The notes under the pieces were generated by a model. The model was given only the letters and a program-made list of their open reading frames with translations, was not told the DNA's origin and did not search any database. Both the position numbers and the translations under genes were made by a program. A stretch of DNA of 64,000 nt from Streptomyces tubercidicus. Lineage in GTDB: Bacteria > Actinomycetota > Actinomycetes > Streptomycetales > Streptomycetaceae. Location: positions 248,001 to 312,000 of the forward strand of contig NZ_CP114205.1 in NCBI RefSeq assembly GCF_027497495.1, read 5' to 3'. Positions 7,228 to 16,164 of this stretch are shown one piece after another; the first letter of the stretch is position 1; every line of letters starts with the position of its first letter.

Positions 7228-7811
7228 GCCGACACCCCCAGGCAGTCGCGGAGCCGGATGAGGCCGTCCCGCAGTCGTGTCTTGACCGTGCCCAGCGCCG
7301 CGCCGAGCAGATCGGCGGTCTCCCGGTAGGTGTAGCCGCGGTAGTAGGCGAGCGTCACCGACTCCCTTTGCAGTTCGGTCAGTTGTTGCAGACAGCGGCG
7401 CACCTGCTCGCGCTCCAGGCGCCGTTCGACCTGCTCGCTGACCTCGTCGAAGGGGGCGGTGTAGGCGCCCATTCCGGCCCGGTGGTCGCGGTCGGACGCC
7501 GCCTGGACGGAGCGCACCCGGTCCACCGCGCGACGGTGAGCCAGCGTCATGATCCAGGCCATGGCGCTGCCCTGCCGTGCGTCGAAGCGGGCCGCGGACC
7601 GCCACACCTCGATCAGCACCTCCTGCGCGACCTCCTCGGACTGCGCCGGATCCCGTACCACCCGGCGCACCAGGCCCAGTACGGCCCCGGCCACCGCCGT
7701 GTAGAGACTCTCGAACGCGTACTGGTCGCCGCGGGAGACGCGGCCGAGCAGTGCTTCCAGGGCACCGGTCTGCGGTGCTGGGGATCGGTCGCCGCGGGCT
7801 GCGACGGGCAT
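7224..7811 (-). CDS. sigK: ECF sigma factor, SigK type
   Basis: 195 aa from the ATG at 7811 (GGAGG 5 bp upstream; a GTG two codons earlier sits on the ribosome site). Region 2 is visible as YAFESLYTAVAGAVLG through SEEVAQEVLIEVWR and MAWIMTLAHRRAVDRVR; region 4 as LTELQRESVTLAYYRGYTYR and LGAALGTVKTRLRDGL. It pairs with the RskA-type anti-sigma gene downstream. It is divergent from crtY with 221 bp between, so it may control the carotenoid genes, its own operon, or both; the sequence does not decide this. Confidence 0.92.
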   Translation of the reverse strand: MPVAARGDRSPAPQTGALEALLGRVSRGDQYAFESLYTAVAGAVLGLVRRVVRDPAQSEEVAQEVLIEVWRSAARFDARQGSAMAWIMTLAHRRAVDRVRSVQAASDRDHRAGMGAYTAPFDEVSEQVERRLEREQVRRCLQQLTELQRESVTLAYYRGYTYRETADLLGAALGTVKTRLRDGLIRLRDCLGVSA

Positions 7812-7826
7812 GGACACCTCCGGACT

Positions 7827-7841
7827 GTGACGCGGTCACAG
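7827..7841. promoter_or_regulatory. Perfect 6-3-6 palindrome in the sigK-crtY intergenic region
   Basis: TGTGAC-GCG-GTCACA is a perfect inverted repeat 15 bp upstream of the sigK start, covering the region just before its ribosome site. It resembles, but has one base less than, the TGTGA-N6-TCACA site of CRP/FNR-type proteins. Its place between sigK and crtY makes it a candidate operator for either. Confidence 0.5.
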
Positions 7842-8032
7842 GTGATTCGGCGCCGGGCGACACCTGGATTGGTCGGGAGAGGATTCTTGCGGACGCCGCG
7901 GTGGGCACCGCAGCCGGGTCGATCGGTCACCGTGCCTCCGTATCCGCCGGATTTCCGCGCGTCGGATGCGGCCTCCCGGCCCGGGACTGCGCAAGGATCG
8001 CCGCGGGGGCATCGGCGGCGAGAGGACCGGGT

Positions 8033-9229
8033 GTGCAGGACACGGATGCCGTCATCGTGGGCGCGGGAGCGGCCGGGCTGTCGCTGGCCCACCGGCTGTG
8101 CGCACCGGCGGGCGGCGGCCGGCCGCCACGGGTGGTGCTGATCGACGCACCGCGGGGGCCGTTCACTCCGCCGGAGCGGACCTGGTGTTACTGGGAGCCG
8201 CCGGGTGGCGCCTTCGACCAGGCGCTGACCGCGTCGTGGGAACGGCTGCGGGTGCACGGGCCCGGCGGTGAGGTGACGGCGGGACGACCCGAGCCCTTCC
8301 GGTACAAGATGCTGCGCTCGCGTGACTTCGAGGCCCTGGTGGACGCCCGGCTCGCCGGACAGGACGCCGTGGTCCGGGCCGAGGCGACGGTGGAGTCCGT
8401 ACGGGATGTCCCCGGCGGGGCCGAGGTGCGGGGGCGCGACGCGGCAGGGCGGCCGGTGACCCTCCGGGCCCGCTGGGCCTTCGACTCCCGGCCGGCCGGG
8501 CAGCTCCCTCCCGCGCGGACCACCCTGCGGCAGCACTTCCGCGGCTGGTTCGTCCGCACCCGGCGCCCGGCGTTCGATCCCACCCTCGCGGATCTGATGG
8601 ACTTCCGTACCCCGCAGCCCGCCCATGGTCTGTCCTTCGGCTACGTCCTGCCGCTCAACGACTGTGCGGCGCTGGTGGAGTACACCGAGTTCTCCCGCCG
8701 GACGATGGACACCGCCGGATACGAGCGGGCCCTGCGCCACTACACCGGGCAGGTGCTGCGGCTGGGCGCCTTCCGGGTCACCGGCGTCGAGCAGGGCGCG
8801 ATCCCGATGACCGACGGCCGTTTTCCGCGCCGGGCGGGCCGCGCGGTGTTCCGTATCGGGACCGCGGGCGGCGCCACCCGTCCGTCGACCGGATACACCT
8901 TCGCTGCCGTGCAACGGCAGACGGCGCTGATCGCGGCCGCGCTGCTGGCCGGCCGGCCGCCGGTCCCCCCTCCCCCGCACACCGCCCGGCACCGGGCCAT
9001 GGACGCCGTGCTGCTGCGTGCGCTGGACAGCGGCCGGGTGGACGGCGCCGAGTTCTTCACCGGGCTGTTCCGTACGGTGCCGATGGAGCGGCTGCTGCGG
9101 TTTCTCGACGGCCGCTCCCGACTGTGGGAGGACCTCGCCATCGGGCTGCGCACACCGGTGCTGCCCATGCTCCGCACCGTCGCCGAACTCCCGCTGCTGC
9201 CGCGCGCCACCCGTGAGGAGGGGGCGTGA
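8033..9229 (+). CDS. crtY: Lycopene beta-cyclase
   Basis: 398 aa. It closes the beta-ionone rings of lycopene to give beta-carotene. The FAD-binding Rossmann motif AVIVGAGAAGLSLAHRL is at the N-terminus, followed by the cyclase signatures ERTWCYWE, FRYKMLRSRDFEALV, and FDSRP. The middle FGYVLPLNDCAALVEYTEFS and the later IGTAGGATRPSTGYTFAAVQRQ are also typical of CrtY/CrtL. Start: GTG 8033 with AGAGGA 6 bp upstream. It overlaps crtU by GTGA, forming a two-gene operon. Its product would be the substrate of CrtU. Confidence 0.93.
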   Translation: MQDTDAVIVGAGAAGLSLAHRLCAPAGGGRPPRVVLIDAPRGPFTPPERTWCYWEPPGGAFDQALTASWERLRVHGPGGEVTAGRPEPFRYKMLRSRDFEALVDARLAGQDAVVRAEATVESVRDVPGGAEVRGRDAAGRPVTLRARWAFDSRPAGQLPPARTTLRQHFRGWFVRTRRPAFDPTLADLMDFRTPQPAHGLSFGYVLPLNDCAALVEYTEFSRRTMDTAGYERALRHYTGQVLRLGAFRVTGVEQGAIPMTDGRFPRRAGRAVFRIGTAGGATRPSTGYTFAAVQRQTALIAAALLAGRPPVPPPPHTARHRAMDAVLLRALDSGRVDGAEFFTGLFRTVPMERLLRFLDGRSRLWEDLAIGLRTPVLPMLRTVAELPLLPRATREEGA

Positions 9230-10785
9230 CCTCCCGGCACGTCGACGGCCGGGCCGCGCGGCGGGGACGTGACCGGCGGGCCCGGATGGTGCCGGGGCCG
9301 CCGGGGCGGGAGCGGGCGGTGGACGGCGGGCCGGAGGTGGCGGTGATCGGCGGTGGGATCGCGGGCCTGTCCGCGGCGACCGCGCTGGCCGAGCGCGGGG
9401 TGCGGGTGACGGTGTACGAACGTGCCGGGGTCCTCGGGGGCCGGCTGGCGGGCTGGCCCGTACGGCTCGCCGACGGCTCGGCGGCGACCATGAGCCGCGG
9501 GTTCCATGCCTTCTTTCCCCAGTACTACAACCTGCGGGGGCTGCTGCGCCGGGCCGACCCGGGGCTGGGGATGCTCAGACGGCTGCCCGACTACCCGCTG
9601 CACCACCGGTCGGGCCTGCGGGACAGCTTCGCCCGGGTGCCCCGGACACCGCCCTGGAGCGCGCTGGGATTTGTGGCGCTCAGCCCCACCTTCACCTGGC
9701 GGGACCTGGTACGGATGCGCCCCGGCGCCGCCCTGCCGCTGCTGGACGTACGGGTACCGCAGGTCTATCAGCGGCTGGACCGCGTCAGCGCCTGGGACTT
9801 CCTCGCCCGTATCCGGTTTCCCGAGGCCGCGCGGCATCTCGCGTTCGAGGTGTTCTCCCGGAGCTTCTTCGCGGACCCGCGGGAGCTGTCGGCCGCGGAG
9901 CTGGTGCTGATGTTCCATATCTACTTCCTCGGCTCCAGTGAGGGGCTGCTGTTCGATGTGCCGGACGAGCCCTTCCCGCAGGCGCTGTGGGATCCGCTCG
10001 GCCGGTATCTGGCGGGGCACGGCGTCGAGTTGGCCACGGATACGGAGGTGACGGAGGTCGCGCCGGGGGCGGACGGCCGGGTGCGGGTCGCGGCGGCGGG
10101 TGCGGACCGCCCGTTCGACGCGGTGGTGCTGGCGCTGGACCCGGGCGGGCTGCGCCGCCTCGTCGCCACCTCGCCCCGGTTGGGGGATGCCGCCTTGCGG
10201 GCGCGGATCGGGCGGCTGCGGACCGCGCCGCCCTTTCTGGTGTCGCGGCTGTGGCTGGAGCGGCGGGTGGCCGCCGACCGTCCCGGTTTCCTGGGCACCA
10301 GCGGTTTCGGGTCCCTGGACAATGTCAGTGTGCTGGAGCGCTGGGAGGGCGAGGCGGCGCGCTGGTCCGCCCGCACCGGTGGCTCGGTGCTCGAACTGCA
10401 CGCCTACGCCGTCGCCCCGGGAGCCGACCGGGAGCACGAACAGCAGCGTCTGGTACGGCAGTTGCACACCGTCTACCCGGAGACCCGGGGCGTCCGGATC
10501 ACCGACCGGCGGCACGAGTGGCGCGCGGACTGTCCGCTGTTCCCGGTGGGCGGCTTCCAGGACCGGCCGACCGTGCGCACGCCCGACCCCCGGGTGGTGG
10601 TCGCGGGCGACATGGTGCGGACCGCGTTCCCGGTGGCGCTGATGGAGCGGGCCGCGACCACCGGATTCCTCGCGGCGAATGCCCTGTTGGCGCGCTGGGG
10701 ACTGCGCGGGCAGACCCTGTGGACCGTGCCGGACCGGGGGCGGTCGGCGGCCCTGCGGTGGGCGGCCCGGCGGGCCGGGCGGTGA
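9226..10785 (+). CDS. crtU: Isorenieratene synthase (carotene desaturase/methyltransferase)
   Basis: 519 aa. CrtU converts the beta-rings of beta-carotene into aromatic chi-rings, yielding isorenieratene. A basic N-terminal extension of about 35 residues precedes the FAD motif VAVIGGGIAGLSAATALAE. The family hallmark GFHAFFPQYYNLRGLLRRAD follows, and the C-terminal FAD-contact segment is VVVAGDMVRTAFPVALMERA. The GTG start lies within the end of crtY and has GAGGAGG upstream. The gene ends 9 bp before the convergent Rieske gene, so no room is left for a separate terminator. Confidence 0.9.
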   Translation: MTSRHVDGRAARRGRDRRARMVPGPPGRERAVDGGPEVAVIGGGIAGLSAATALAERGVRVTVYERAGVLGGRLAGWPVRLADGSAATMSRGFHAFFPQYYNLRGLLRRADPGLGMLRRLPDYPLHHRSGLRDSFARVPRTPPWSALGFVALSPTFTWRDLVRMRPGAALPLLDVRVPQVYQRLDRVSAWDFLARIRFPEAARHLAFEVFSRSFFADPRELSAAELVLMFHIYFLGSSEGLLFDVPDEPFPQALWDPLGRYLAGHGVELATDTEVTEVAPGADGRVRVAAAGADRPFDAVVLALDPGGLRRLVATSPRLGDAALRARIGRLRTAPPFLVSRLWLERRVAADRPGFLGTSGFGSLDNVSVLERWEGEAARWSARTGGSVLELHAYAVAPGADREHEQQRLVRQLHTVYPETRGVRITDRRHEWRADCPLFPVGGFQDRPTVRTPDPRVVVAGDMVRTAFPVALMERAATTGFLAANALLARWGLRGQTLWTVPDRGRSAALRWAARRAGR

Positions 10786-10794
10786 CCGACGGTG

Positions 10795-11808
10795 TCAGCC
10801 CGGGGTGCGGCCGCTGCTGCGCAGTTGCCAGCGGCGCTCGGCATAGGCCAGGTCGTCCCGCCACAGCCGACGCGCGGCGGCCCGCATCAGTGGACGCAGG
10901 GCGGGCGCGGCCGCGCGTGCCAGGGCGAATCCGGGGCGCCGGGAGGTGGCCACGATCGCTTCGATGACCGCGGTGCGCGGGCGTCCCAGGCCGTCCGGGC
11001 CCAGGGGCGTGGCATGGGTCTCCACCACGGATCCCTGACCTTCGCCCGCCAGGATGTGCATGACCACCGTACGGGGCTCGGGGGCGGTGAAACGCGCCGT
11101 GACCGGCACCACGGTACGGCCGGTGACCTTGAAGGAGACCTCGACGGTGAGGCCGTCGGACGGTTCCCCGCCGGGCTCGGCGGGAGGGTCGACGACGGTG
11201 AGGTCGGCGAAGGAGTAGGGGTGCAGCCAGGCGCCGTGCCAGGGATCGAGGCGGTTGGCCACCACGTCTTCGGGTTCGCAGCCGCCGGTGCCGGTGTAGA
11301 CGGCGGCGACGGTGCCCGCCGGGTGCGGCCGGGCGGGGAGCACGGGCTGCGCCAGCGGGCGTTCGCCGCCCGCCGCGTCGAGCCGTACCCAGGCCAGCAG
11401 CCCGTCGTCGTGGGCGGGGAACGGCTCCCAGCCGGCGAACGGGGCACCGTCCAGGGCGAGTCCGTGCCACCGGCAGCGGAGGATGCCGCAGGACACCGGC
11501 GCCTGGGCGAGGGGCGCGCCGAGGTGCGGGCAGGCCCCGGGACCGGCGATCAGCCGCCCGCCGGCGTCCCGCCAGGCGACCACCTCGACCCCGGCGACGG
11601 TACGGCCGAAGGCCCGGTGCGCGCCGATGTCGCGGGCCGCGCCGAGGACGAACCAGTTGCCGGACGGGCGGGCCAGGGCGGCCTTGACGGCGTCGGCGAT
11701 GCGCGCGGGTCTGGCGTCGCGCCAGGTGGGGCGCTGCTGTTCCCACAGCACGGGCCTGCGGCGCAGCCGGAGCGGGAGGCGCGGGGTCCGGCGGGCCTCC
11801 TGTGTCAT
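10795..11808 (-). CDS. Rieske non-heme iron oxygenase-like protein of the carotenoid operon (DUF5914-type)
   Basis: 337 aa. A Rieske [2Fe-2S] site is present: CPH...CRWH in the pattern C-x-H-x16-C-x2-H (about residues 94-116). Further on, [10 protein letters not shown] matches the D-x2-H-x4-H part of the mononuclear iron site of Rieske oxygenases. Both metal sites being intact argues for an oxygenase, not just an electron carrier. Its start overlaps the crtB stop by ATGA, so it is translated with the carotenoid enzymes. Inference: it hydroxylates or oxidises a carotenoid, possibly an end ring. A partner reductase is not seen nearby. Homologues are often annotated only by domain. Confidence 0.75.
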   Translation of the reverse strand: MTQEARRTPRLPLRLRRRPVLWEQQRPTWRDARPARIADAVKAALARPSGNWFVLGAARDIGAHRAFGRTVAGVEVVAWRDAGGRLIAGPGACPHLGAPLAQAPVSCGILRCRWHGLALDGAPFAGWEPFPAHDDGLLAWVRLDAAGGERPLAQPVLPARPHPAGTVAAVYTGTGGCEPEDVVANRLDPWHGAWLHPYSFADLTVVDPPAEPGGEPSDGLTVEVSFKVTGRTVVPVTARFTAPEPRTVVMHILAGEGQGSVVETHATPLGPDGLGRPRTAVIEAIVATSRRPGFALARAAAPALRPLMRAAARRLWRDDLAYAERRWQLRSSGRTPG

Positions 11809-12794
11809 GGGGTTTCCTCCTGCGCGTGGTGCGGGACCCGGCCGTACCGCGCAGCGGGCGGCCGGGCGGTGACGCGGGTCGCGACGAGCCGGGCCAGACC
11901 GCCGAAGGCGGTGGCCGCGCGGCGCCGGCGGGAGACCGTGGCGCGGCGGTGCAGTACGGCGTATCCGTCGTCGCGTACGGCATCGAGGATGGCGCCGTAG
12001 AGGACGAAGGCGGTGCGGATGCACGGGCGGGCGACCGGGTCGAGCATGGCGAGGCCGGGGGCCGCCTCGCGGTAGACGCCGCGGGTGAGTGCGGCGGCCG
12101 CCTCCAGGGCCGCGGTGATCCGCGGGTCCGGGCGGCCGGTGTCCCGGCTCCAGCGGAGCAGTGCGCGGTCGACGCCGTGCGCCGCGAGCAGGTCGGCGGG
12201 GAGGTAGACACGGCCGCGGTCGAGGTCCTCGCCGACATCGCGCAGGAAGTTGGTGAGCTGGAAGGCGATGCCGAGGGCCGCGGCGTGCGGTGCGGCTTCC
12301 TCCTGCGGGACGACGGTGCCGAGCACCGGCAGCATCTCCAGCCCCATGACGGCGGCGGAGCCGTGCATATAGCGCCGCAGATCGGCGTAGGTCGGATAGT
12401 CCGTGACCGTCAGATCGCTGCGCATCGACGCCATGAAGTCCGCGAAGTGCCGGTGGTCGATGCGGTACACGGCAGCGGTGTGCGCCACCGCGCGCACCAC
12501 GGGTTCGGTGCTCCCGCCACCCCGCAGGCCCTCGTCGAGGCGGTGCTGGAGGGCGTCGAGCGCCTGTGCGCGGTCCGCGGTGGTGTGGCCGGTGGCGGGG
12601 TCGTCGACGATGTCGTCGGCCCAGCGGGCGAAGCCGTACAGGGCGTGTACGGCCGGCCGGCGGGCCGCGGGCAGCAGCCTGGTGGCGAGGAAGTAGGTCC
12701 GCCCGTGCCTGGCGTTGAGCCGGCGGCAGTGGGCGTATGCCGCGCGCAGGCCGGGGTCGGTGACGCCCGCGGCGTCCAGTTCGCGTGCGGTCAT
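11805..12794 (-). CDS. crtB: Phytoene synthase
   Basis: 329 aa. It joins two geranylgeranyl diphosphates to phytoene. Both aspartate-rich Mg-diphosphate motifs are seen: WADDIVDD near residue 65 and [18 protein letters not shown] near residue 180. The start overlaps crtI and the end overlaps the Rieske gene, both by ATGA. The supply enzyme crtE is not in the window, so the substrate must come from elsewhere in the genome. Confidence 0.95.
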   Translation of the reverse strand: MTARELDAAGVTDPGLRAAYAHCRRLNARHGRTYFLATRLLPAARRPAVHALYGFARWADDIVDDPATGHTTADRAQALDALQHRLDEGLRGGGSTEPVVRAVAHTAAVYRIDHRHFADFMASMRSDLTVTDYPTYADLRRYMHGSAAVMGLEMLPVLGTVVPQEEAAPHAAALGIAFQLTNFLRDVGEDLDRGRVYLPADLLAAHGVDRALLRWSRDTGRPDPRITAALEAAAALTRGVYREAAPGLAMLDPVARPCIRTAFVLYGAILDAVRDDGYAVLHRRATVSRRRRAATAFGGLARLVATRVTARPPAARYGRVPHHAQEETP

Positions 12795-14326
12795 GCCGGG
12801 ACGCCTCTCGTGGCGGGGCGGGACGGACCGGCGGCGGAGCGCGGGGGCCGCAGTCCGGTGATCCGGGCGGCGGCGAGCTTGCCGGAGATCAGGACGGTGG
12901 GGACGCCGACTCCCGGGGTGGTGCCGCAGCCCGCCAGTACGGCGTTCTCGGTGCCGCGCACGAGGTTGCGGGGGCGGAAGGGGCCGGTCTGCGCGAAGGT
13001 GTGGGCGGCGGAGAACGGGGTTCCGGCGGCGAGCCCCTGTGCGGTCCAGTCGGCCGGGGTGACCATGCGGTACTCCTCGATGGCGGCGCCGATCCCGGTG
13101 AGTCCCCGGCGTTCGAGGACAGCGAGGAGGCTGTCGCGGTAGCGGGGTGCCAGGTCGCGCCACTCCCCGGCGCCGGGGCCGGTGTCGGTGTTGGGGCAGG
13201 GCGCCAGGATGTAGTGCACGTGGCGCCCCGGTGGGGCGAGTTGCGGGTCGGAGGCGGTGGGGCGGGTGAGCAGCAGCGAGGGATCGCTCATCAGCCGGCC
13301 GGTGCGGGTGAGTTCCTCGAAGGTCCGCTCCCAGGCGGCGCCGAAGGAGAGCGTGTGGTGGGCCAGCCGGGGCCAGGTCCGGTCGGTACCGGCGTGCAGG
13401 ACCACCGCGGACGGCGCGTGCCGGAGCCGGACCGGGCGGCGGGGCCGCCGGCCCAGGAGCCGGTGGACGACCGGCAGGTCGGGGGTGAGGACCACCGCGT
13501 CGCAGGGGATGCGCTCGTGCGCGGTGACCACCGCGGTGATGCGGTCGCCGGTGCGTTCCAGCCGGGTGACGTCGTGGCCGTAGCGGAAGGCGGCACCGGC
13601 GTCGGCGGCCGCGTCCGCCATGGCCCGGGGCAGGGCGTACATCCCGCCGCGGGGGAAGTACACCCCGGCGACCGTGTCCATGTACGCGATGACGGCGTAG
13701 GCGGCCAGGGCGCGCGCGGGCGGTACTCCGGCGTACAGCGCCTGGAAGGAGAAGACCCTGCGCAGCCGGGCGTCGGGCAGGAAGCGGGCGATCCGGTCGT
13801 CGAGCCGGCCGAATCCCCCGAGCGCGGCGAGCCGGACCAGGTCCGGGTGCATCAGCTGGAGCGGTGAGTCGAAGTTGGTGTCGATGAAGCGGTGGCGCTG
13901 GACCGCGTACAGCTGCTGGAGCCAGTGGCGCAGCCGCCGGTAGCCGTCGGCGGCCCGGGGGCCGGCGAACCGGGCGACCTCGGCCGCCATCGCCTCGGGG
14001 TCCGTGTGGACGTCCAGCTCGCTGCCGTCGGCGAACCGGGCGCGGTAGGCGGGGTGCAGCGCCCGTAACTCCAGCCGGTCGGTGCGGCGCTCGCCGACCG
14101 CGGCGAACGCCTCGTCGATGAGGTCGGGCATGGTCAGCACGGTCGGGCCGGTGTCGAAGTGGTAGCCGGCGCTTTCGATCCGGCCGGCCCGGCCGCCGGG
14201 CAGCGCCGCGCGCTCGACGACCGTCACCCGTCGTCCCGCGCCCAGCAGATGCAGCGCGGCGGCCAGCCCGGAGAGACCGGCGCCGACCACCACGACATGG
14301 TCGGTGGGGCCCTTGACGGTTCTCAT
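12791..14326 (-). CDS. crtI: Phytoene desaturase
   Basis: 511 aa, normal for bacterial CrtI. It introduces the double bonds that turn phytoene into lycopene. The FAD-binding motif [22 protein letters not shown] is at the N-terminus with [19 protein letters not shown] just after, and the C-terminal signature is [20 protein letters not shown]. It sits between the ketosynthase gene (64 bp gap) and crtB (ATGA overlap), so it is apparently co-transcribed with an ACP and ketosynthase, which is not the usual crt arrangement. Confidence 0.95.
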   Translation of the reverse strand: MRTVKGPTDHVVVVGAGLSGLAAALHLLGAGRRVTVVERAALPGGRAGRIESAGYHFDTGPTVLTMPDLIDEAFAAVGERRTDRLELRALHPAYRARFADGSELDVHTDPEAMAAEVARFAGPRAADGYRRLRHWLQQLYAVQRHRFIDTNFDSPLQLMHPDLVRLAALGGFGRLDDRIARFLPDARLRRVFSFQALYAGVPPARALAAYAVIAYMDTVAGVYFPRGGMYALPRAMADAAADAGAAFRYGHDVTRLERTGDRITAVVTAHERIPCDAVVLTPDLPVVHRLLGRRPRRPVRLRHAPSAVVLHAGTDRTWPRLAHHTLSFGAAWERTFEELTRTGRLMSDPSLLLTRPTASDPQLAPPGRHVHYILAPCPNTDTGPGAGEWRDLAPRYRDSLLAVLERRGLTGIGAAIEEYRMVTPADWTAQGLAAGTPFSAAHTFAQTGPFRPRNLVRGTENAVLAGCGTTPGVGVPTVLISGKLAAARITGLRPPRSAAGPSRPATRGVPA

Positions 14327-14390
14327 GCGGTGCCCCTTTCGTCACCCGGGCGGGGTGGGTCACGGCGGCCGGACGCACCCGGCCCGCGGG

Positions 14391-15620
14391 TCAGACGGAC
14401 CGGAAAACGAGGGCGGCGTTCTGGCCGCCGAAGCCGAAGGACGTGCTGGCGGCGGCGGACAGCGGGGTGCTGCGCGGGGCCTTGGCCACGATGTCCAGAT
14501 CGATATCGAGGTCGGGGTCCTCGTGGTTGGCGGTGGGCGGGATGGTGTTCTGCTGGAGGCTCATGACCGTGACGGCCGCCTCGATGGCGCCGGCCGCGCC
14601 GATGGCGTGGCCGAGCGCGCCTTTGAGGGAGGTGACGGCCGGAGGCTCGGGGAAGACGGCGTGCAGCGCCCTGGCTTCGGCCAGGTCGTTCAGGCGGGTG
14701 CCGGTGCCGTGTGCGTTGACGTGATCGATGTCCCGGGGCGTCAGTTCGGCGTCGGCCAGGGCCGCGGTGAGGGCGGCCGCGGCGCCCCGGCCCTCGGGGT
14801 CGGGAGCGGCGTAGTGGTAGGCGTCGCAGCTCGCCCCGTAGCCGACCAGCTGTGCGCGCGGCTTCGCTCCGCGGGCGTGGGCGTGCTCGGGGCGCTCCAG
14901 CACCAGGACGGCGGCGCCTTCGGAGAGCACGAAGCCGTCGCGTGCGGCGTCGAACGGGCGGCAGGCGCCCGCGGGGTCGTCCGTACGGCAGGACAGGGCG
15001 CCCATGCGGTGGAAGCAGGCCGCGGGGATGGGGTGCCGGGCGGATTCCGCGCCGCCGGCCAGCACGATGTCGCAGGTCCCGGCGCGCAGCAGGTCACGGG
15101 CGATGCCGAGGGCGCTGCTGCCGGAGGCGCAGGCGGTGGAGACCGCGAAGTTGGGTCCGGTGGCCGTCAGGTCCAGGGCGATCTCGGCGGCTGCCATGTT
15201 GGGCACGCTGCGGGTGATGGCGAGGGGCGAGATGTCCAGCGGGCGGCCGGCCGCGAGCTTGGCGAACTCGGTGACATAGCGCTCCATGCTGCCGGTGCCG
15301 GTGCCGATGACCACACCGACCCGCGCGGGGTCCCACTGGCTGGGGTCGAGTCCGGCGTCGGCGACGGCGTGCCGGGCGGCGAGGAGCGCCATGGCGACGA
15401 AACGGTCCAGCCGCCAGGCGGCCTTCCGGCCGACCAGACGTGTGGTGTCGAAGTCGGGCACCTGGCAGGAGATGTCCACCGGCAGCCCCACGAGCCCCGG
15501 GTCCCGGGCGGCGGTGGACCGGCCGGTGAGCAGGGCGTCCCAGGTGGCCCGTGCGCCGACCCCGGCCGGGCTGATGACGCCCAGCCCGGTGACGGCGGCC
15601 GCACGGCACTGACCGGACAT
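14391..15620 (-). CDS. Beta-ketoacyl-ACP synthase (KAS II/FabF-like) in the carotenoid operon
   Basis: 409 aa. The condensing triad is intact: Cys164 in STACASGSSA, His304 in NAHGTGT and His338 in KGALGHAIGAAG, with Lys333. An active-site cysteine means it should condense acyl units, unlike a chain-length-factor partner, and no such partner gene is present. It shares one base with the ACP stop (TGATG), so ACP and synthase are a unit. Housekeeping fabF normally sits with fabD, fabH and acpP; this copy sits with crtI and crtB, which suggests a dedicated acyl-making role in this locus. Confidence 0.9.
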   Translation of the reverse strand: MSGQCRAAAVTGLGVISPAGVGARATWDALLTGRSTAARDPGLVGLPVDISCQVPDFDTTRLVGRKAAWRLDRFVAMALLAARHAVADAGLDPSQWDPARVGVVIGTGTGSMERYVTEFAKLAAGRPLDISPLAITRSVPNMAAAEIALDLTATGPNFAVSTACASGSSALGIARDLLRAGTCDIVLAGGAESARHPIPAACFHRMGALSCRTDDPAGACRPFDAARDGFVLSEGAAVLVLERPEHAHARGAKPRAQLVGYGASCDAYHYAAPDPEGRGAAAALTAALADAELTPRDIDHVNAHGTGTRLNDLAEARALHAVFPEPPAVTSLKGALGHAIGAAGAIEAAVTVMSLQQNTIPPTANHEDPDLDIDLDIVAKAPRSTPLSAAASTSFGFGGQNAALVFRSV

Positions 15621-15883
15621 CAGCTGCCGCTGTTCGGCGCGGTGGTCAGGGCCCGGTCGGCCGCACCGCCGTCCAACAGTGCGGCGAGTTCGCCGATGGT
15701 CGTCCGCAGTGGGACGTCGTCCAGCGAGATCCCGGTGCGCTCCTGCAGCATCAGGCCCATTTCGACGAGCGCGAGGGAGTCCAGGCCCAGGTCCTCGAAG
15801 GTGCGCTCGGGGGTGACCTCGGCCGGTTCGAGGTCGAAGGTCTCGGTGAGGGTGCTGGTGATCAGCTCTGCACTGGTGGGCAC
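15620..15883 (-). CDS. Acyl carrier protein
   Basis: 87 aa. The phosphopantetheine attachment motif LGLDSLALVEM places the serine at position 36. Acidic residues around it (TFEDLGLDSL) are typical of type II carriers. GTG 15883 was chosen because GGAG lies 7 bp upstream and the protein then begins directly with the carrier fold. First gene of the ACP-ketosynthase-crtI-crtB-Rieske operon. The 281 bp before it (15884-16164) carry only an 11-codon minus-strand frame (16133-16098) with a good GAGGTG ribosome site, which might be a leader peptide. Confidence 0.92.
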   Translation of the reverse strand: MPTSAELITSTLTETFDLEPAEVTPERTFEDLGLDSLALVEMGLMLQERTGISLDDVPLRTTIGELAALLDGGAADRALTTAPNSGS

Positions 15884-16164
15884 GGGTGACTCCTTCGGTT
15901 GGGGTGGAGGTGCCGGCCGCCATGGGCGGGGCGCTGTCCGGGAGCGTGGGGGCGCTGTGGGGACGGGCACCGCGAGTGCGCGCGAGGAGCCCGGGGCACC
16001 GTGGGATGTGCCGGTGCGGACGGGGTGTTCATCGTGGCTCCAGGCGGGCGGGGGCGGCCGGCACCGGGGGCCGGTGCGCAGGGGTCGGGCTCGCGCTCTA
16101 CTGTCGCCGACCGGGTCCGTCGGCCATGGTCATGAAGGCACCTCTGAACGAGTGACTTATCGCT

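Noticed and set aside
12785..13867. 360-codon plus-strand frame opposite crtI.
   Set aside because: Low-complexity Gly/Ala/Glu product with no motif; crtI on the other strand is certain.
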